Shown here in pieces: positions 9,711-17,930 of a stretch of DNA of 64,000 bases. The DNA is taken from assembly GCF_003234365.2 (NCBI RefSeq), contig NZ_CP126260.1, positions 1,488,001 to 1,552,000 of the forward strand, given 5' to 3'. The notes beneath the pieces are model-generated. The model saw nothing but the letters and a program-made list of their open reading frames with translations, ran no database searches and was not told where the DNA came from. The stretch comes from Curtobacterium sp. MCJR17_020. GTDB taxonomy: Bacteria > Actinomycetota > Actinomycetes > Actinomycetales > Microbacteriaceae. How positions within the stretch are numbered: position 1 is the first letter of the stretch; each line of letters starts with the position of its first letter. The position numbers were made by a program, and so were the translations under genes.

Positions 9711-10090
9711 GGAGAGGGCGCCCTAGGGTGTCGCAAGTGCCGAATGCCTGGCTCGGGCTGCCGTAGCCCGACATCTCGTGGCCGTTCGTGCTGGCCTACT
9801 CGCAGATAGTCGCGAGCTCGTCGAAGTTCCGCGCTTGGGATTCCGCGACGTCAGATCGCGCGAGGCTAGATCCGAAGATGACGTCGGCCTAACCGTGGCC
9901 GTGATCGAGCTTCACCGCGTCCATTGCTCAGCCGGGCCTGGATTTGGTTCGCCGTCGGTGCTGCGGTGACCGAGCAGTAACGGACCACCGGTTTCAAGGC
10001 GGGCGAAGGCGAGAGCAACCGCGTTCACTTTCCCCGCCAGGACGGGGATTTCGCCGCTTGGCCCCTGCTTCCGCTGCTCGGCCTTTGGGT
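9711..10090. other. Gap between the defence island and the MurNAc operon
   Basis: No supported gene lies in these 380 bp. The minus strand from about 9970 to 9710 can be read as a gene-like frame (starting MDAVKLDHGHG and including QARNFDELATICE), but it holds two TAG codons and I cannot assign it, so at most it is a decayed fragment. This is the likely right boundary of the island, because GC content and codon bias rise sharply to its right. Confidence 0.4.
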
Positions 10091-11149
10091 TCAGGTCCGA
10101 ACGCTACTCCGAATGGAGATAGAAACCGCTCGGGAGCCGGGGCCTTCCCTGCCGTTTGAGCATGCCGTAAGGACTGGAGTGGTCGCGAGCACAGTAACTC
10201 GATCGTCCGCAGGCAGGTCGCGAAGCGTGATCGCAACCTCGCCGCAGTACCTCCCCGCCGACGCCAACTGCACGGTGACCGAGCCCGCAGGCCTCGGCTG
10301 CCCACCGACCTCGGGTAACGGCAGCCCTGCGAACCGCTCCCGTGAGTGCTCGAGCCGGATCATCGCCTCGGCTGCATCGGGCCGGTTCCGATCAGGGATC
10401 GCCAGCGCTTCGATGACCAACGGATGCACACCCGGCGCAGCCGTGCCATCGAGGGCGACGAGGTCATCACGGACGAACGACCCCAACCTCGACCACGAGT
10501 GATCGGTCAGCGCCGGATCCCCGACGTACACATCGTCCACGCCGGCGTCGTAGAGCGCGACTGCCTGGAACAATGGCGGCATGGTCCGGTGCTCCTCGAC
10601 GGTGGGCAGTCCTTCGCCGAGCGGCCCACGCCGCACGGAGTCCCCGGCGATGAACGCCCCGATGCGCCAGCCGGAGGACCGGGCGACAGCGACGGACGAC
10701 GCCACCGAGGACAACGCCAGCCCGGTCCACTCCCGCGGGTAGAAGTTGTGGATCAGCTCGACGTCCAGGTCAGCGAACGGCGCCAGGTCGGCAGCCCGCA
10801 GCGTGCTCGCGTTGAGGGCGATCGGCAGGACGGCACTGATCGAGAGGATCTCAGGGACCGAGAACCCGAAGTCGATCCGCGCCCGAGCCACCCCGATCGA
10901 CAGCAGGAACTCCCACGGCGAATCACCGAGCAACCGCGCGGTGCTGGGGGAGACATCGGCGACCACGGACAACCCCGAGGACGCAGCAGCCGACACGATC
11001 GCGGTCGCAGCGGCCCGGGCACCCGCGGGCGAGTCCTCCGGGATGTGCAACGAGGTGAACGCGAGCGTCGCACCCGCGGCCGCGGCGGCCTCGAACGTCG
11101 GACCAGCCAGCGGACCATGCGCCAGGTACGCGCTCGCGCCCAACCGCAT
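10091..11149 (-). CDS. mupG: 6-phospho-N-acetylmuramidase (MupG, DUF871 family)
   Basis: MupG hydrolyses intracellular MurNAc-6-phosphate-GlcNAc taken up by MurP, freeing MurNAc-6-phosphate for MurQ. The 352-residue length and the DUF871 landmarks fit: GATLAFTSLHIPED near residue 28, VELIHNFYPREWTGL near 130, and GDSVRRGPLGEGLPTVEEHR near 168. These belong to the N-terminal TIM barrel, followed by a small C-terminal beta domain. It is last in the murR-murQ-murP-mupG operon. Its ATG shares a base with the murP stop (TGATG), so it is translationally coupled. The best-known relative is the mupG-murQ-murP-murR cluster of Staphylococcus aureus; the gene order here differs but the set is identical. 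The final 30 residues are poorly conserved. Confidence 0.85.
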   Translation of the reverse strand: MRLGASAYLAHGPLAGPTFEAAAAAGATLAFTSLHIPEDSPAGARAAATAIVSAAASSGLSVVADVSPSTARLLGDSPWEFLLSIGVARARIDFGFSVPEILSISAVLPIALNASTLRAADLAPFADLDVELIHNFYPREWTGLALSSVASSVAVARSSGWRIGAFIAGDSVRRGPLGEGLPTVEEHRTMPPLFQAVALYDAGVDDVYVGDPALTDHSWSRLGSFVRDDLVALDGTAAPGVHPLVIEALAIPDRNRPDAAEAMIRLEHSRERFAGLPLPEVGGQPRPAGSVTVQLASAGRYCGEVAITLRDLPADDRVTVLATTPVLTACSNGREGPGSRAVSISIRSSVRT

Positions 11150-12651
11150 CAGCGTGCAGCTCCCACGGAGTCAGCCGGCGTGACCTGCACGTCGAGCGGG
11201 GCGTCCGGAGCGACGGGGTCGCCGGGCGCAGCAGCCGCCTGCGCCTCGAGGTCAGCCCGCACCGAGTCGGACACCCCGAACAGCAGCGTCGCCACGAACC
11301 CGACGACGTACGCCACGACGAGCCCCGACCCGTACCCGAGCAGCGCCCACCCGTAGCCGGACGAGCCGTTCAACAGAGGGATCAGCGACAGGTCCGATGC
11401 CCCGATGGCGATCGCTCCGACGGAGTGCCCGAGCTGGTCGAACAGCCCGACGACCCCGCCACCGAACGCCCCACCGATGCACGCGGTGATGAACGGCCGA
11501 CCGAGGGGGAGCGTCACGCCGTAGATCAGAGGCTCGCCGACGCCGAGGAACCCAGCCGGAAGCGCACCACGGATCGTCCGCACCAGCGAGGCGTTCGAGC
11601 GGAACCGCACCCACAGCGCGATGCACGCACCGATCTGCCCGGCACCACCCATCGCCAACACGGGCAGCAATACGGTCCACCCGGTCTGGTCGATCAGGGT
11701 CGTGTGGATCGGGATGAGCCCCTGGTGCATGCCGGTCATGACGAGCGGCAGGAACAGGCCTCCGAGCACGAAGCCGGCAAAGGCCCCACCGTTCGCGAGC
11801 AGCCAGGTTGCAGCGGTGCCGATCGCGACGGAGACGACACCGGCGACGGACATCAGGATCCCCAGCGTTACCGACCCCGCGACGAGCACGGTCACGGTCG
11901 GCACGACGATGAGCGCGATGACGTCGGGGGTGACCTTGCGCATGAAGCGCTCGACGTAGGCGGCGAGGATGCCGCCGGCCAACGCCCCGAGCACACCGCC
12001 CTGCCCGGGAGCCAGGGTCTCGCCGAACACGGTGACGTTCGCGACGCCGGCCGCGACGATGATGCCGCCGACCGCGCCGCCGAGGATGGGCGTGCCGCCG
12101 AACTCCTTCGCGGCGTTCATCCCGACGAACACGGCGAGGAGGGACAGGAAGCCGGACGAGAGCACGCCGAGGAAGGGCGTCACCGCGGGCACCCACCCCA
12201 GGTTCGTCAGGATGCCGTTGATCCCGGCGATGAGTCCGCAGGCGATCAGTGCGGGGATGAGCGGGATGAAGATCGCGGAGATCTTCCGGATCGCGCGCAT
12301 GGTGCGGCCGTCGGACCGAGCCCGCGCCGAGGCCTTGATCGACGCGCCGCGAGCTGCAAGTTCTTCAGGTGAGGACCCACCAGCCGCAGCCGCCGGGGCG
12401 GCCGCGCGCAGGGCCTCCAGGTCGTCGGCCACGCGGTCGACGAGACCCGGGCCGAGCACGATCTGCAGGTTCGAGCCGGCCGCGATGGCGGCCATGACGC
12501 CGTCGGTGGCCTGGAGCGCCGGCAGGTCGACCGACGCGGGAGACGAAACCTCGACCCGGAGTCGGGTCATGCAGTTCTCGACGTCGGCGATGTTCGCGGA
12601 GCCTCCGACGGAGTCGAGGATCTGCTGGGCGAGTTGCTGTGCATCGGGCAT
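11149..12651 (-). CDS. murP: PTS transporter EIIBC for N-acetylmuramic acid (MurP)
   Basis: This is a 500-residue phosphotransferase permease. The EIIB domain is N-terminal, with the phosphorylated cysteine at C27 in the sequence DVENCMTRLRVEV. A linker follows, then an EIIC membrane domain with about ten hydrophobic segments and the sugar-site GEPLIYG motif. It imports and phosphorylates MurNAc, or MurNAc-GlcNAc, at C6. No EIIA domain is present, so like other MurP proteins it must borrow a glucose-type EIIA from elsewhere. It lies 59 bp after murQ and overlaps mupG by one base. Substrate specificity is assigned from the operon rather than from the sequence alone. Confidence 0.88.
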   Translation of the reverse strand: MPDAQQLAQQILDSVGGSANIADVENCMTRLRVEVSSPASVDLPALQATDGVMAAIAAGSNLQIVLGPGLVDRVADDLEALRAAAPAAAAGGSSPEELAARGASIKASARARSDGRTMRAIRKISAIFIPLIPALIACGLIAGINGILTNLGWVPAVTPFLGVLSSGFLSLLAVFVGMNAAKEFGGTPILGGAVGGIIVAAGVANVTVFGETLAPGQGGVLGALAGGILAAYVERFMRKVTPDVIALIVVPTVTVLVAGSVTLGILMSVAGVVSVAIGTAATWLLANGGAFAGFVLGGLFLPLVMTGMHQGLIPIHTTLIDQTGWTVLLPVLAMGGAGQIGACIALWVRFRSNASLVRTIRGALPAGFLGVGEPLIYGVTLPLGRPFITACIGGAFGGGVVGLFDQLGHSVGAIAIGASDLSLIPLLNGSSGYGWALLGYGSGLVVAYVVGFVATLLFGVSDSVRADLEAQAAAAPGDPVAPDAPLDVQVTPADSVGAAR

Positions 12652-12710
12652 TGCTGTGCTCCTCGGGGGAAGGAATCGAGCGGAAGGAAAGCGGAGAAGG
12701 GGAACGGGGT

Positions 12711-13634
12711 CTACAGCACGGCGCGCAACGAGCCGGAAGCAGCGACGAGGCGCTCACGGGCCGAAGCAGCCGAGGCGCCGGTCAGGATCACGGCGATGGC
12801 GGTCTTCACTTCGCCGTCCGAGGCATCCAGCGCCGCCTGGACTTCGGCGGAAGCAGCGCCGGTGACGTCCTGCACGAGCGAGAACGCCCGCGCGACGAGC
12901 TTCGCGTTCGTGGCCCGCACGTCGACCATGCGGTTGCCGTAGGTCTTGTGGCTGCGCACCATCGCGAGCGTGGTGAGCATGTTCAGCACGAGCTTCTGCG
13001 CGGTGCCCGCCTTCAGGCGGGTCGACCCGGCGATGAACTCGGGGCCGACGACCACGTCGATGGCGATGTCCGCCTCCCGCCCCAAGGCCGAGTCGGGGTT
13101 GCACGCGACGGAGACCGACAGGGCGGACCGGCGCCGGGCCTCCAGGATGGCTGCGATGACATAGGGCGTCCTGCCGGACGCGCTGATCCCGACGACCACG
13201 TCGTCGGCCGTCAGGCCGAGCGCGTCGAGGTCGCGGACCGCCGCTGCTTCGTCGTCCTCCGCACCCTCGACGGCGGTGGTCAGGGCGATGTCGCCGCCGG
13301 CGATCACGCCGACCACCTGCGAGGGATCGGTGCCGAAGGTGGGTGGGCACTCGCTGGCGTCGAGGACGCCGAGCCGGCCCGGCGTGCCGGCGCCGACGTA
13401 GACGAGTCTGCCGCCACGCGCGAACGCCGCGGCGATCGAGTCTGCCGCCAGGGCGATGGCCGGGAGGCACGGCTCCAGTGCCGCAGGCACGCTGCGGTCG
13501 CCAGCGTTCATGCGCTGGGCGGCTTCCAGCGTGGAGATCGTGTCGATGTCGTCCAGTGCGTGGTCGGTCGCCTCGGTGGTGAGGGCGGCGAGTTCGTCGC
13601 GGAGGGCGTCGTGGCTGTCGTGCTTCGTGGTCAT
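12711..13634 (-). CDS. murQ: N-acetylmuramic acid 6-phosphate etherase (MurQ)
   Basis: MurQ cleaves the lactyl ether of MurNAc-6-phosphate to give GlcNAc-6-phosphate and D-lactate in the cytoplasm. At 307 residues it has the usual length. The SIS-domain signature GAGTPGRLGVLDASECPPTFG lies near residues 103-123, followed by GISASGRTPYVI near 155 and the TRLKAGTAQKLVLNML helix near 205. The first residue of the signature region matches the family sequence GAGTSGR closely, with P for S. It sits 8 bp downstream of murR and upstream of murP, so uptake and cleavage are co-expressed. Confidence 0.93.
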   Translation of the reverse strand: MTTKHDSHDALRDELAALTTEATDHALDDIDTISTLEAAQRMNAGDRSVPAALEPCLPAIALAADSIAAAFARGGRLVYVGAGTPGRLGVLDASECPPTFGTDPSQVVGVIAGGDIALTTAVEGAEDDEAAAVRDLDALGLTADDVVVGISASGRTPYVIAAILEARRRSALSVSVACNPDSALGREADIAIDVVVGPEFIAGSTRLKAGTAQKLVLNMLTTLAMVRSHKTYGNRMVDVRATNAKLVARAFSLVQDVTGAASAEVQAALDASDGEVKTAIAVILTGASAASARERLVAASGSLRAVL

Positions 13635-13642
13635 GGTGGTGC

Positions 13643-14530
13643 TCAGTTCCGGTGGTGGGTGCGGACGGCGTCGCGGCTGCGGGCGAGGAGTGGCTGGGAC
13701 CGCTCGTCGGTGCGCTGCGCGACGACGATGAACAGGGCGTCGACGATGGCGAGTTGGCTCATGCGGCTGCCCATGGCGGCGGGGCGGAGGGCGCTCTCGG
13801 CACCGGCGACGCCGAGCAGGACGTGGTGGGCCGCGGTGGCGAGCGGGGCGTTGGCGTGGCCGGTGATGGCGACGATCGTCGACCGCTGGGCTGCAGCGGC
13901 GTGCGCGACCTCGAGCGTCTCGGTGGTGGAGCCCGAGTGGCTGACGAGCACCAGGACGTCGTGCTCGCCGATGACGCTCGCGAGAGTCAGGGCGTTGTGC
14001 GGGTCGTCGGCGATCGAGCTCACGATGCCGATGCGTTCGAGCTTGAGGTGCAGGTCCCGCGCGACGATGCCGCTCGCGCCGACGCCGTACAGGACGACGC
14101 GGCGGGCACTGGCGAGTTTTCGTGCTGATTCGTCGAGCGCGTGCGGGTCGAGCGCAGCGCGGGTGTCGGCCATCACGGCGCGGACGTCCTCGGTGACCTT
14201 CGCGATGACGGTGGCGACGTCGTCGTCGACGGCGACCCCGGCGTGGATCTCGGTGTGCTCCCGCTCGTGGATGCCCCGTTCGACGGCCCGGGTCATGCTG
14301 CGCTGCAGGCCGGCGAAGTTCGCGAAGCCGAGGTGCTGGGCGAAGCGGGAGACGGTGGCGGGGGAGACGCCCGCGCGGCCGGCGAGTTCGGCGGCGTTCG
14401 TGGTGGCTGCGGCTGCCGGGTCCTCGAGGACGGCATCGGCGATGGCGCGCATGCTGGACGGCATCGTGGCCGACTGGGTGCGGACGAGGGCGAAGGCGTC
14501 GGCGCGCTCGACCCGGTCGGTGATCGTCAT
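13643..14530 (-). CDS. murR: MurR/RpiR-family transcriptional regulator
   Basis: This 295-residue RpiR-type regulator has an N-terminal helix-turn-helix (residues about 28-75, AELAGRAGVSPATVSRFAQHLG) and a C-terminal SIS sugar-phosphate domain (VVLYGVGASGIVARD near 143, LVSHSGSTTETL near 197). In known systems MurNAc-6-phosphate relieves MurR repression. As the first gene of the operon it should control itself together with murQ, murP and mupG. Two operator-like sites lie just upstream. Confidence 0.88.
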   Translation of the reverse strand: MTITDRVERADAFALVRTQSATMPSSMRAIADAVLEDPAAAATTNAAELAGRAGVSPATVSRFAQHLGFANFAGLQRSMTRAVERGIHEREHTEIHAGVAVDDDVATVIAKVTEDVRAVMADTRAALDPHALDESARKLASARRVVLYGVGASGIVARDLHLKLERIGIVSSIADDPHNALTLASVIGEHDVLVLVSHSGSTTETLEVAHAAAAQRSTIVAITGHANAPLATAAHHVLLGVAGAESALRPAAMGSRMSQLAIVDALFIVVAQRTDERSQPLLARSRDAVRTHHRN

Positions 14531-14537
14531 CCCGCTA

Positions 14538-14552
14538 TGAAAGCGGCTTTCG
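14538..14552. promoter_or_regulatory. Candidate MurR operator 1
   Basis: TGAAAGCGGCTTTCG contains a perfect 13-bp inverted repeat (GAAAGC-G-GCTTTC, 14539-14551). It lies only 7 bp before the murR start, where bound repressor would block initiation. It shares 10 of 15 positions with the second site. Confidence 0.5.
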
Positions 14553-14569
14553 TGCGCGAGCGCCAGTGG

Positions 14570-14584
14570 TGAAAGTAAATTGCG
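14570..14584. promoter_or_regulatory. Candidate MurR operator 2
   Basis: TGAAAGTAAATTGCG repeats the outer bases of site 1 (TGAAAG...T-CG) exactly 32 bp away, about three helical turns. That places both on one DNA face, as expected for cooperating dimers. Confidence 0.45.
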
Positions 14585-14629
14585 TGTTACGGGTGATGCG
14601 GTGGCTGCGGTTCCGGGCGGTCGTGCTCG

Positions 14630-15217
14630 TCAGGCCTGCGGGGCCTGGGACGCCACGACGGACGCCGCCCGCAGGTACCGCCGCGATCGACGTGCCGCTC
14701 GCAGCAGGATCGGCGTCATGATCAGTGCGGTGATGAGCAGTGCTGCGCAGAGGAACCGGGTGAACGCCGAGCCGAAGACGTCGTCGTCCGCGAGTCTCGG
14801 GAACTGGATGCCCGCGATACCGAGGTAGAGCAGCAGGAACTGGGCGAGGGCGAGCGGCTGGTAGGTGGAGAGCAGTCGTGCGTGCTCGCGAGCTCGGAGG
14901 GCGAGGTCGGACTCGGGCGGCTGGATCGGGCTGCCGGTCTTGATCGCTTGCGTCACCATGCGCTTGCCGGCAGGGGAGAGCCCCGCCGTTGTGGCCTGCA
15001 TTGCGGTCGACATCCCGATCGTCGAGGCGAGGACCGAGAAGGTGCCGGTCAGGCCACAAACGGACGCGCCGAAGCCGACGACGGTGAGGACTGCGACGGC
15101 ACCCGACTCGGTCATGGCCAGCTGCCAGCCGATGACGGCGCCGATGACGGCTCCGATCAGTGCGAGCAGGGTCGTCCGTCGCCAGGCTCGCCGTGCTGTC
15201 AGTTCGAGTTCCCCCAT
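14630..15217 (-). CDS. Membrane protein, fourth gene of an ABC operon
   Basis: This 195-residue protein has four predicted membrane segments: two near residues 15-60 (LLALIGAVIGAVIGWQLAM and VAVLTVVGFGASVCGL), one near 120-135, and one near 152-172. A soluble loop of about 50 residues (MVTQAIKTGSPIQPPESDL) lies between. The C-terminus is arginine-rich. No family was recognised. It starts 19 bp inside the end of the upstream gene, so it is translationally linked to the ABC operon, and the cytoplasmic loop is rich in charged residues. A role as an accessory or immunity-type membrane subunit is conceivable but unproven. Confidence 0.7.
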   Translation of the reverse strand: MGELELTARRAWRRTTLLALIGAVIGAVIGWQLAMTESGAVAVLTVVGFGASVCGLTGTFSVLASTIGMSTAMQATTAGLSPAGKRMVTQAIKTGSPIQPPESDLALRAREHARLLSTYQPLALAQFLLLYLGIAGIQFPRLADDDVFGSAFTRFLCAALLITALIMTPILLRAARRSRRYLRAASVVASQAPQA

Positions 15218-15804
15218 GCCCCCACCCTACGAGCGGATCGCCAGACCGTGACGACGGCCGCGGCGATGACGATCGGTGCGACGAACAGCCAGTAGGTGAG
15301 CTCGGTGTTCGTCGTGACGACGCCGGCCCAGACGGCAGGGCGATCCGGCGTTCCGCGTCCGAACAGCCCTGCGACGAGCAGGTACAGGACGCCCGGCACG
15401 GACTGGTAGCGATCACCCAACACCGCGCGGCTGGCCACCGCGAGCGCGCAGAACGCGATGGTGTTCCGGATGGTGGCGAGCGAGACAGCCGAGTCTGCGC
15501 CGAGGGCGAGGCCGACGGTACCGATCGAGCACACCAGTCCGATCACCACCAGGACGGTGCTCAGCTCGAGCAGGTCGGTCCGACGGGTCGGGGCGGGGAA
15601 CGGCGCTCGGCTGATCGATGCACCCGTCGCGATCGCGAGCACCAGCGGTCCGACTGCAGCGACGGGGATCATCACGAAGGATGCGCCACCGCCGAACGAC
15701 GGGAACAGCATGCCGATCGGTCCGAGGCCGATCGAGAGCACCGTGACGGCGGTCGTGAGCCCGAGGAGCGCCACCGTGCGGTGCACACGCAGCCACCAGG
15801 TCAT
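15199..15804 (-). CDS. Membrane protein, third gene of an ABC operon
   Basis: This 201-residue protein has about five or six hydrophobic segments, starting MTWWLRVHRTVALLGLTTAV. A much longer open frame extends upstream, but it is antisense-like padding. The ATG at 15804 is chosen because it overlaps the stop of the preceding permease gene (ATGA), a coupling repeated throughout this operon. No domain family was recognised. With six hydrophobic stretches and no solute-binding motif, it looks like a second transmembrane subunit partnering the 430-residue protein. Confidence 0.7.
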   Translation of the reverse strand: MTWWLRVHRTVALLGLTTAVTVLSIGLGPIGMLFPSFGGGASFVMIPVAAVGPLVLAIATGASISRAPFPAPTRRTDLLELSTVLVVIGLVCSIGTVGLALGADSAVSLATIRNTIAFCALAVASRAVLGDRYQSVPGVLYLLVAGLFGRGTPDRPAVWAGVVTTNTELTYWLFVAPIVIAAAVVTVWRSARRVGAWGNSN

Positions 15805-17093
15805 GCTGCCGGCACTGCGATGTGGCCGATCGAGCAGTCGGTCAGGCGGTGGATCGTCGCGGTGACCCAGGCTGCCTGCGCCGACGCCGGGGCATTCCGC
15901 AGTTCTCGCAGCAACGAGTGGTCGTCCATTTCGAGCGCCGGTTCCACTCGATCCGCATCGACGATCCCGTGGGCAGCCACGTCGATGAGCCAGCGGTTCG
16001 CGACGGCGGCGTCGTTGAGTCGCTCGGTGTCGTCGGGTTCGGACTCGCAGTACGCGACCTCTGCGTCGCCCAAGACCGAGGTGGTGAGGCTGTGCACCAG
16101 GTCGGCGTCCGTCATCCGCACCTGCACGATCATGTTCAGGTCGTCCGACGACGAGGCCGCGTTGCTCGCCCGGAGCGTCGGCTGGATCGTGATGCCCGAG
16201 CGGCTGAGGTTCTCGGCGGCTCTCCGGATCACGGCCTCTGGGTCGCCGTCGGCGCGCTGCTCCGGGAACAAGCAGATCGTCGGACGGTGCCCGCTGCAGA
16301 CCGACTGCGACTGCGGGCGCTCGGTGATGGGCGCGGCTCCGAGGCTCGAACCGGACACGAGCGCGATCACCGTGACGACTGCGAACGAGGCTGCGCCGAT
16401 CTGGGCGCCGAACCGATGGAGTCGATCGCCACTCGTGCGCCGCGCAGCCGCGATCAGCAGCAGGCCGACTCCCGCGAGTGCGCTGAACGCGGTCGCGATG
16501 ACCGGCGCTCGCAGGTCGAGTGACGTCTCGACCGAGCAGCAGTCGGACATCACGAGGCCGGCGAGGTAGCGCGGCGGGAAGTAGTCGACGGCCCACGAGA
16601 AGCCGAGCCAGCTGTACGACGCGAGCAGGCTGAGCGGCAGCGACGCGACCGGCGGGAGCCAGCGACCGATCGCGAACCCGACGCACGTGTGGAAGAACAG
16701 GATGCTCGCGAACGCCAGTCCGACGAGCAGTGGCGGGCCACCCGGAGCGCCCCAGGTGTCGCGGCTCATCAGCACGACGGCGACGACCTGGAGCAGGATG
16801 CCGGCGGCGAGCGGCGTCCACAGGTGATCGGTGAGGACCGCTGCACTCGATCTGCTGCTGCTCTGGACAGCGGAGGCGCTGGACCGGTACCGCCGTCCTT
16901 CCCAGGCACTAGCGGTGGCAGTGACGCCGCACGAGAAGACCAGGTAGATGGCGGAGCCGGCGAACGCGGCAGGCCAATACCCGGCAACGGATGTCTCGGA
17001 CGAGAACTGCACGCTGTACGCGACCACTCCGAGCAGCCCGGGCACGAAGAGCCACACTGCTGCGCGACTGCGCCACGGGATGATCGGGCGCAT
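15801..17093 (-). CDS. Large membrane protein, probable ABC permease subunit
   Basis: This 430-residue protein has about six membrane segments in the first 250 residues, another at about 255-275 (FAVVTVIALVSGSSLG), and an extracytoplasmic C-terminal domain of about 160 residues containing four cysteines. It lies directly after an ABC ATPase gene (TGATG overlap) and before another membrane protein. It therefore most likely forms the channel of an ABC-2-type exporter. No named family was recognised. The substrate is unknown; the divergent small lipoprotein gene is the only hint. Confidence 0.7.
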   Translation of the reverse strand: MRPIIPWRSRAAVWLFVPGLLGVVAYSVQFSSETSVAGYWPAAFAGSAIYLVFSCGVTATASAWEGRRYRSSASAVQSSSRSSAAVLTDHLWTPLAAGILLQVVAVVLMSRDTWGAPGGPPLLVGLAFASILFFHTCVGFAIGRWLPPVASLPLSLLASYSWLGFSWAVDYFPPRYLAGLVMSDCCSVETSLDLRAPVIATAFSALAGVGLLLIAAARRTSGDRLHRFGAQIGAASFAVVTVIALVSGSSLGAAPITERPQSQSVCSGHRPTICLFPEQRADGDPEAVIRRAAENLSRSGITIQPTLRASNAASSSDDLNMIVQVRMTDADLVHSLTTSVLGDAEVAYCESEPDDTERLNDAAVANRWLIDVAAHGIVDADRVEPALEMDDHSLLRELRNAPASAQAAWVTATIHRLTDCSIGHIAVPAA

Positions 17094-17836
17094 CAGTCGT
17101 CCTCGTTCGTGAAGCGCGCGTACGACGCGGTGATCGCGTCAGCGGGGGAGAGCCCCTCGAACGGTTCCGTGAAGGCGTCGACGGAACCGGAGAACGGGAC
17201 GTGTCCGTCCACGAGCACGGTCACGTGGTCGTACGTCGCAGCGACGTCTTCCGTCTGGTGAGTCGAGACGATCACGGAGACCCCGCTCGGCAGGTTCTGG
17301 ATGACCTGCGCGAAGCGTGCCCGTTGTGCCGGGTCCAGTCCGGCCGTGGGTTCGTCGAGCAGGATCCACCGCGCTCCCGAGACGAGCGCGCCGGCGACGC
17401 CGAGACGGCGGATCTGCCCGCCCGACAGCGTCGTGGCCCGCACATCGGCCCGTGCGGCGAGATCGACTGCCGTGAGCGCTGCCGTGGAGCCGTCCCAGGC
17501 ATCGCTGCGCGAGAGGCCCTTCAACCAGCCGCAGTAGGCGACGTGCTCCCGAGCGGTGAGCCCGGGGAAGGCGCCACTCCGTTGCGGGAGCCACGCGACC
17601 CCTCGGCGGTACCGCCGCCGATTGCCGCGATCGCCTGCGCTGCCCAGGCTTTCCACACGGATCGTGCCCGCCTGCGGTCGGAGCGTGTCGGCGATGAGCC
17701 CCAAGAGTGTCGACTTGCCGGCTCCGTTCGGCCCGAGGAGGACGCTGGCCCCGTCCGGGAACTCGGCCGACAGGGACGTCAAGGCCTGGTGGCCTCGTCG
17801 GTACCCGAACGTGAGCTCATCGATCTGTACGGCCAA
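17093..17836 (-). CDS. ABC transporter ATP-binding protein
   Basis: This 247-residue ATPase has every motif in place: Walker A GPNGAGKST near residue 36, Q-loop LPQRSGAF, signature LSGGQIRRLGVAG near 140, Walker B WILLDEPTAGLDP near 160, and H-loop STHQ near 195. The start is TTG, supported by AGGGGG five bases upstream. It heads a four-gene operon in which every junction overlaps. The short length and lone nucleotide-binding domain fit ABC-2 exporters used for antibiotic, bacteriocin or lipid export. An inverted repeat at 17847-17869 lies over the presumed promoter. Confidence 0.9.
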   Translation of the reverse strand: MAVQIDELTFGYRRGHQALTSLSAEFPDGASVLLGPNGAGKSTLLGLIADTLRPQAGTIRVESLGSAGDRGNRRRYRRGVAWLPQRSGAFPGLTAREHVAYCGWLKGLSRSDAWDGSTAALTAVDLAARADVRATTLSGGQIRRLGVAGALVSGARWILLDEPTAGLDPAQRARFAQVIQNLPSGVSVIVSTHQTEDVAATYDHVTVLVDGHVPFSGSVDAFTEPFEGLSPADAITASYARFTNEDD

Positions 17837-17846
17837 GACAACCCCC

Positions 17847-17869
17847 TGAAACCTTGCACTGATGTTTCA
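17847..17869. promoter_or_regulatory. Inverted repeat TGAAAC-N11-GTTTCA upstream of the ABC operon
   Basis: Perfect 6-bp arms (17847-17852 and 17864-17869) lie between the TTG start of the ATPase and a minus-strand -10-like TAATGT (17874-17879). It overlaps the expected transcription start, the position of a repressor site. It could also serve the divergent lipoprotein gene. No matching regulator gene is next to it. Confidence 0.4.
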
Positions 17870-17930
17870 CCGTACATTAGCGTTCTTACGGCTCGGATCT
17901 CCCGGGCCATCACCTCGAGGGGGGAATCAG

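Noticed and set aside
9711..9970. Decayed gene on the minus strand
   Set aside because: Reads like a protein in places but has two stop codons and no recognised relative, so it is not annotated as a pseudogene.
12639..14540. Long plus-strand open frame (633 codons) over murQ/murR
   Set aside because: Antisense to two clear genes. The translation is low complexity and reflects GC-rich third positions.
15199..16821. 540-codon frame as one large membrane gene
   Set aside because: Its first 339 codons are antisense-like Arg/Ala-rich text over the permease gene. The real gene begins at the coupled ATG at 15804.
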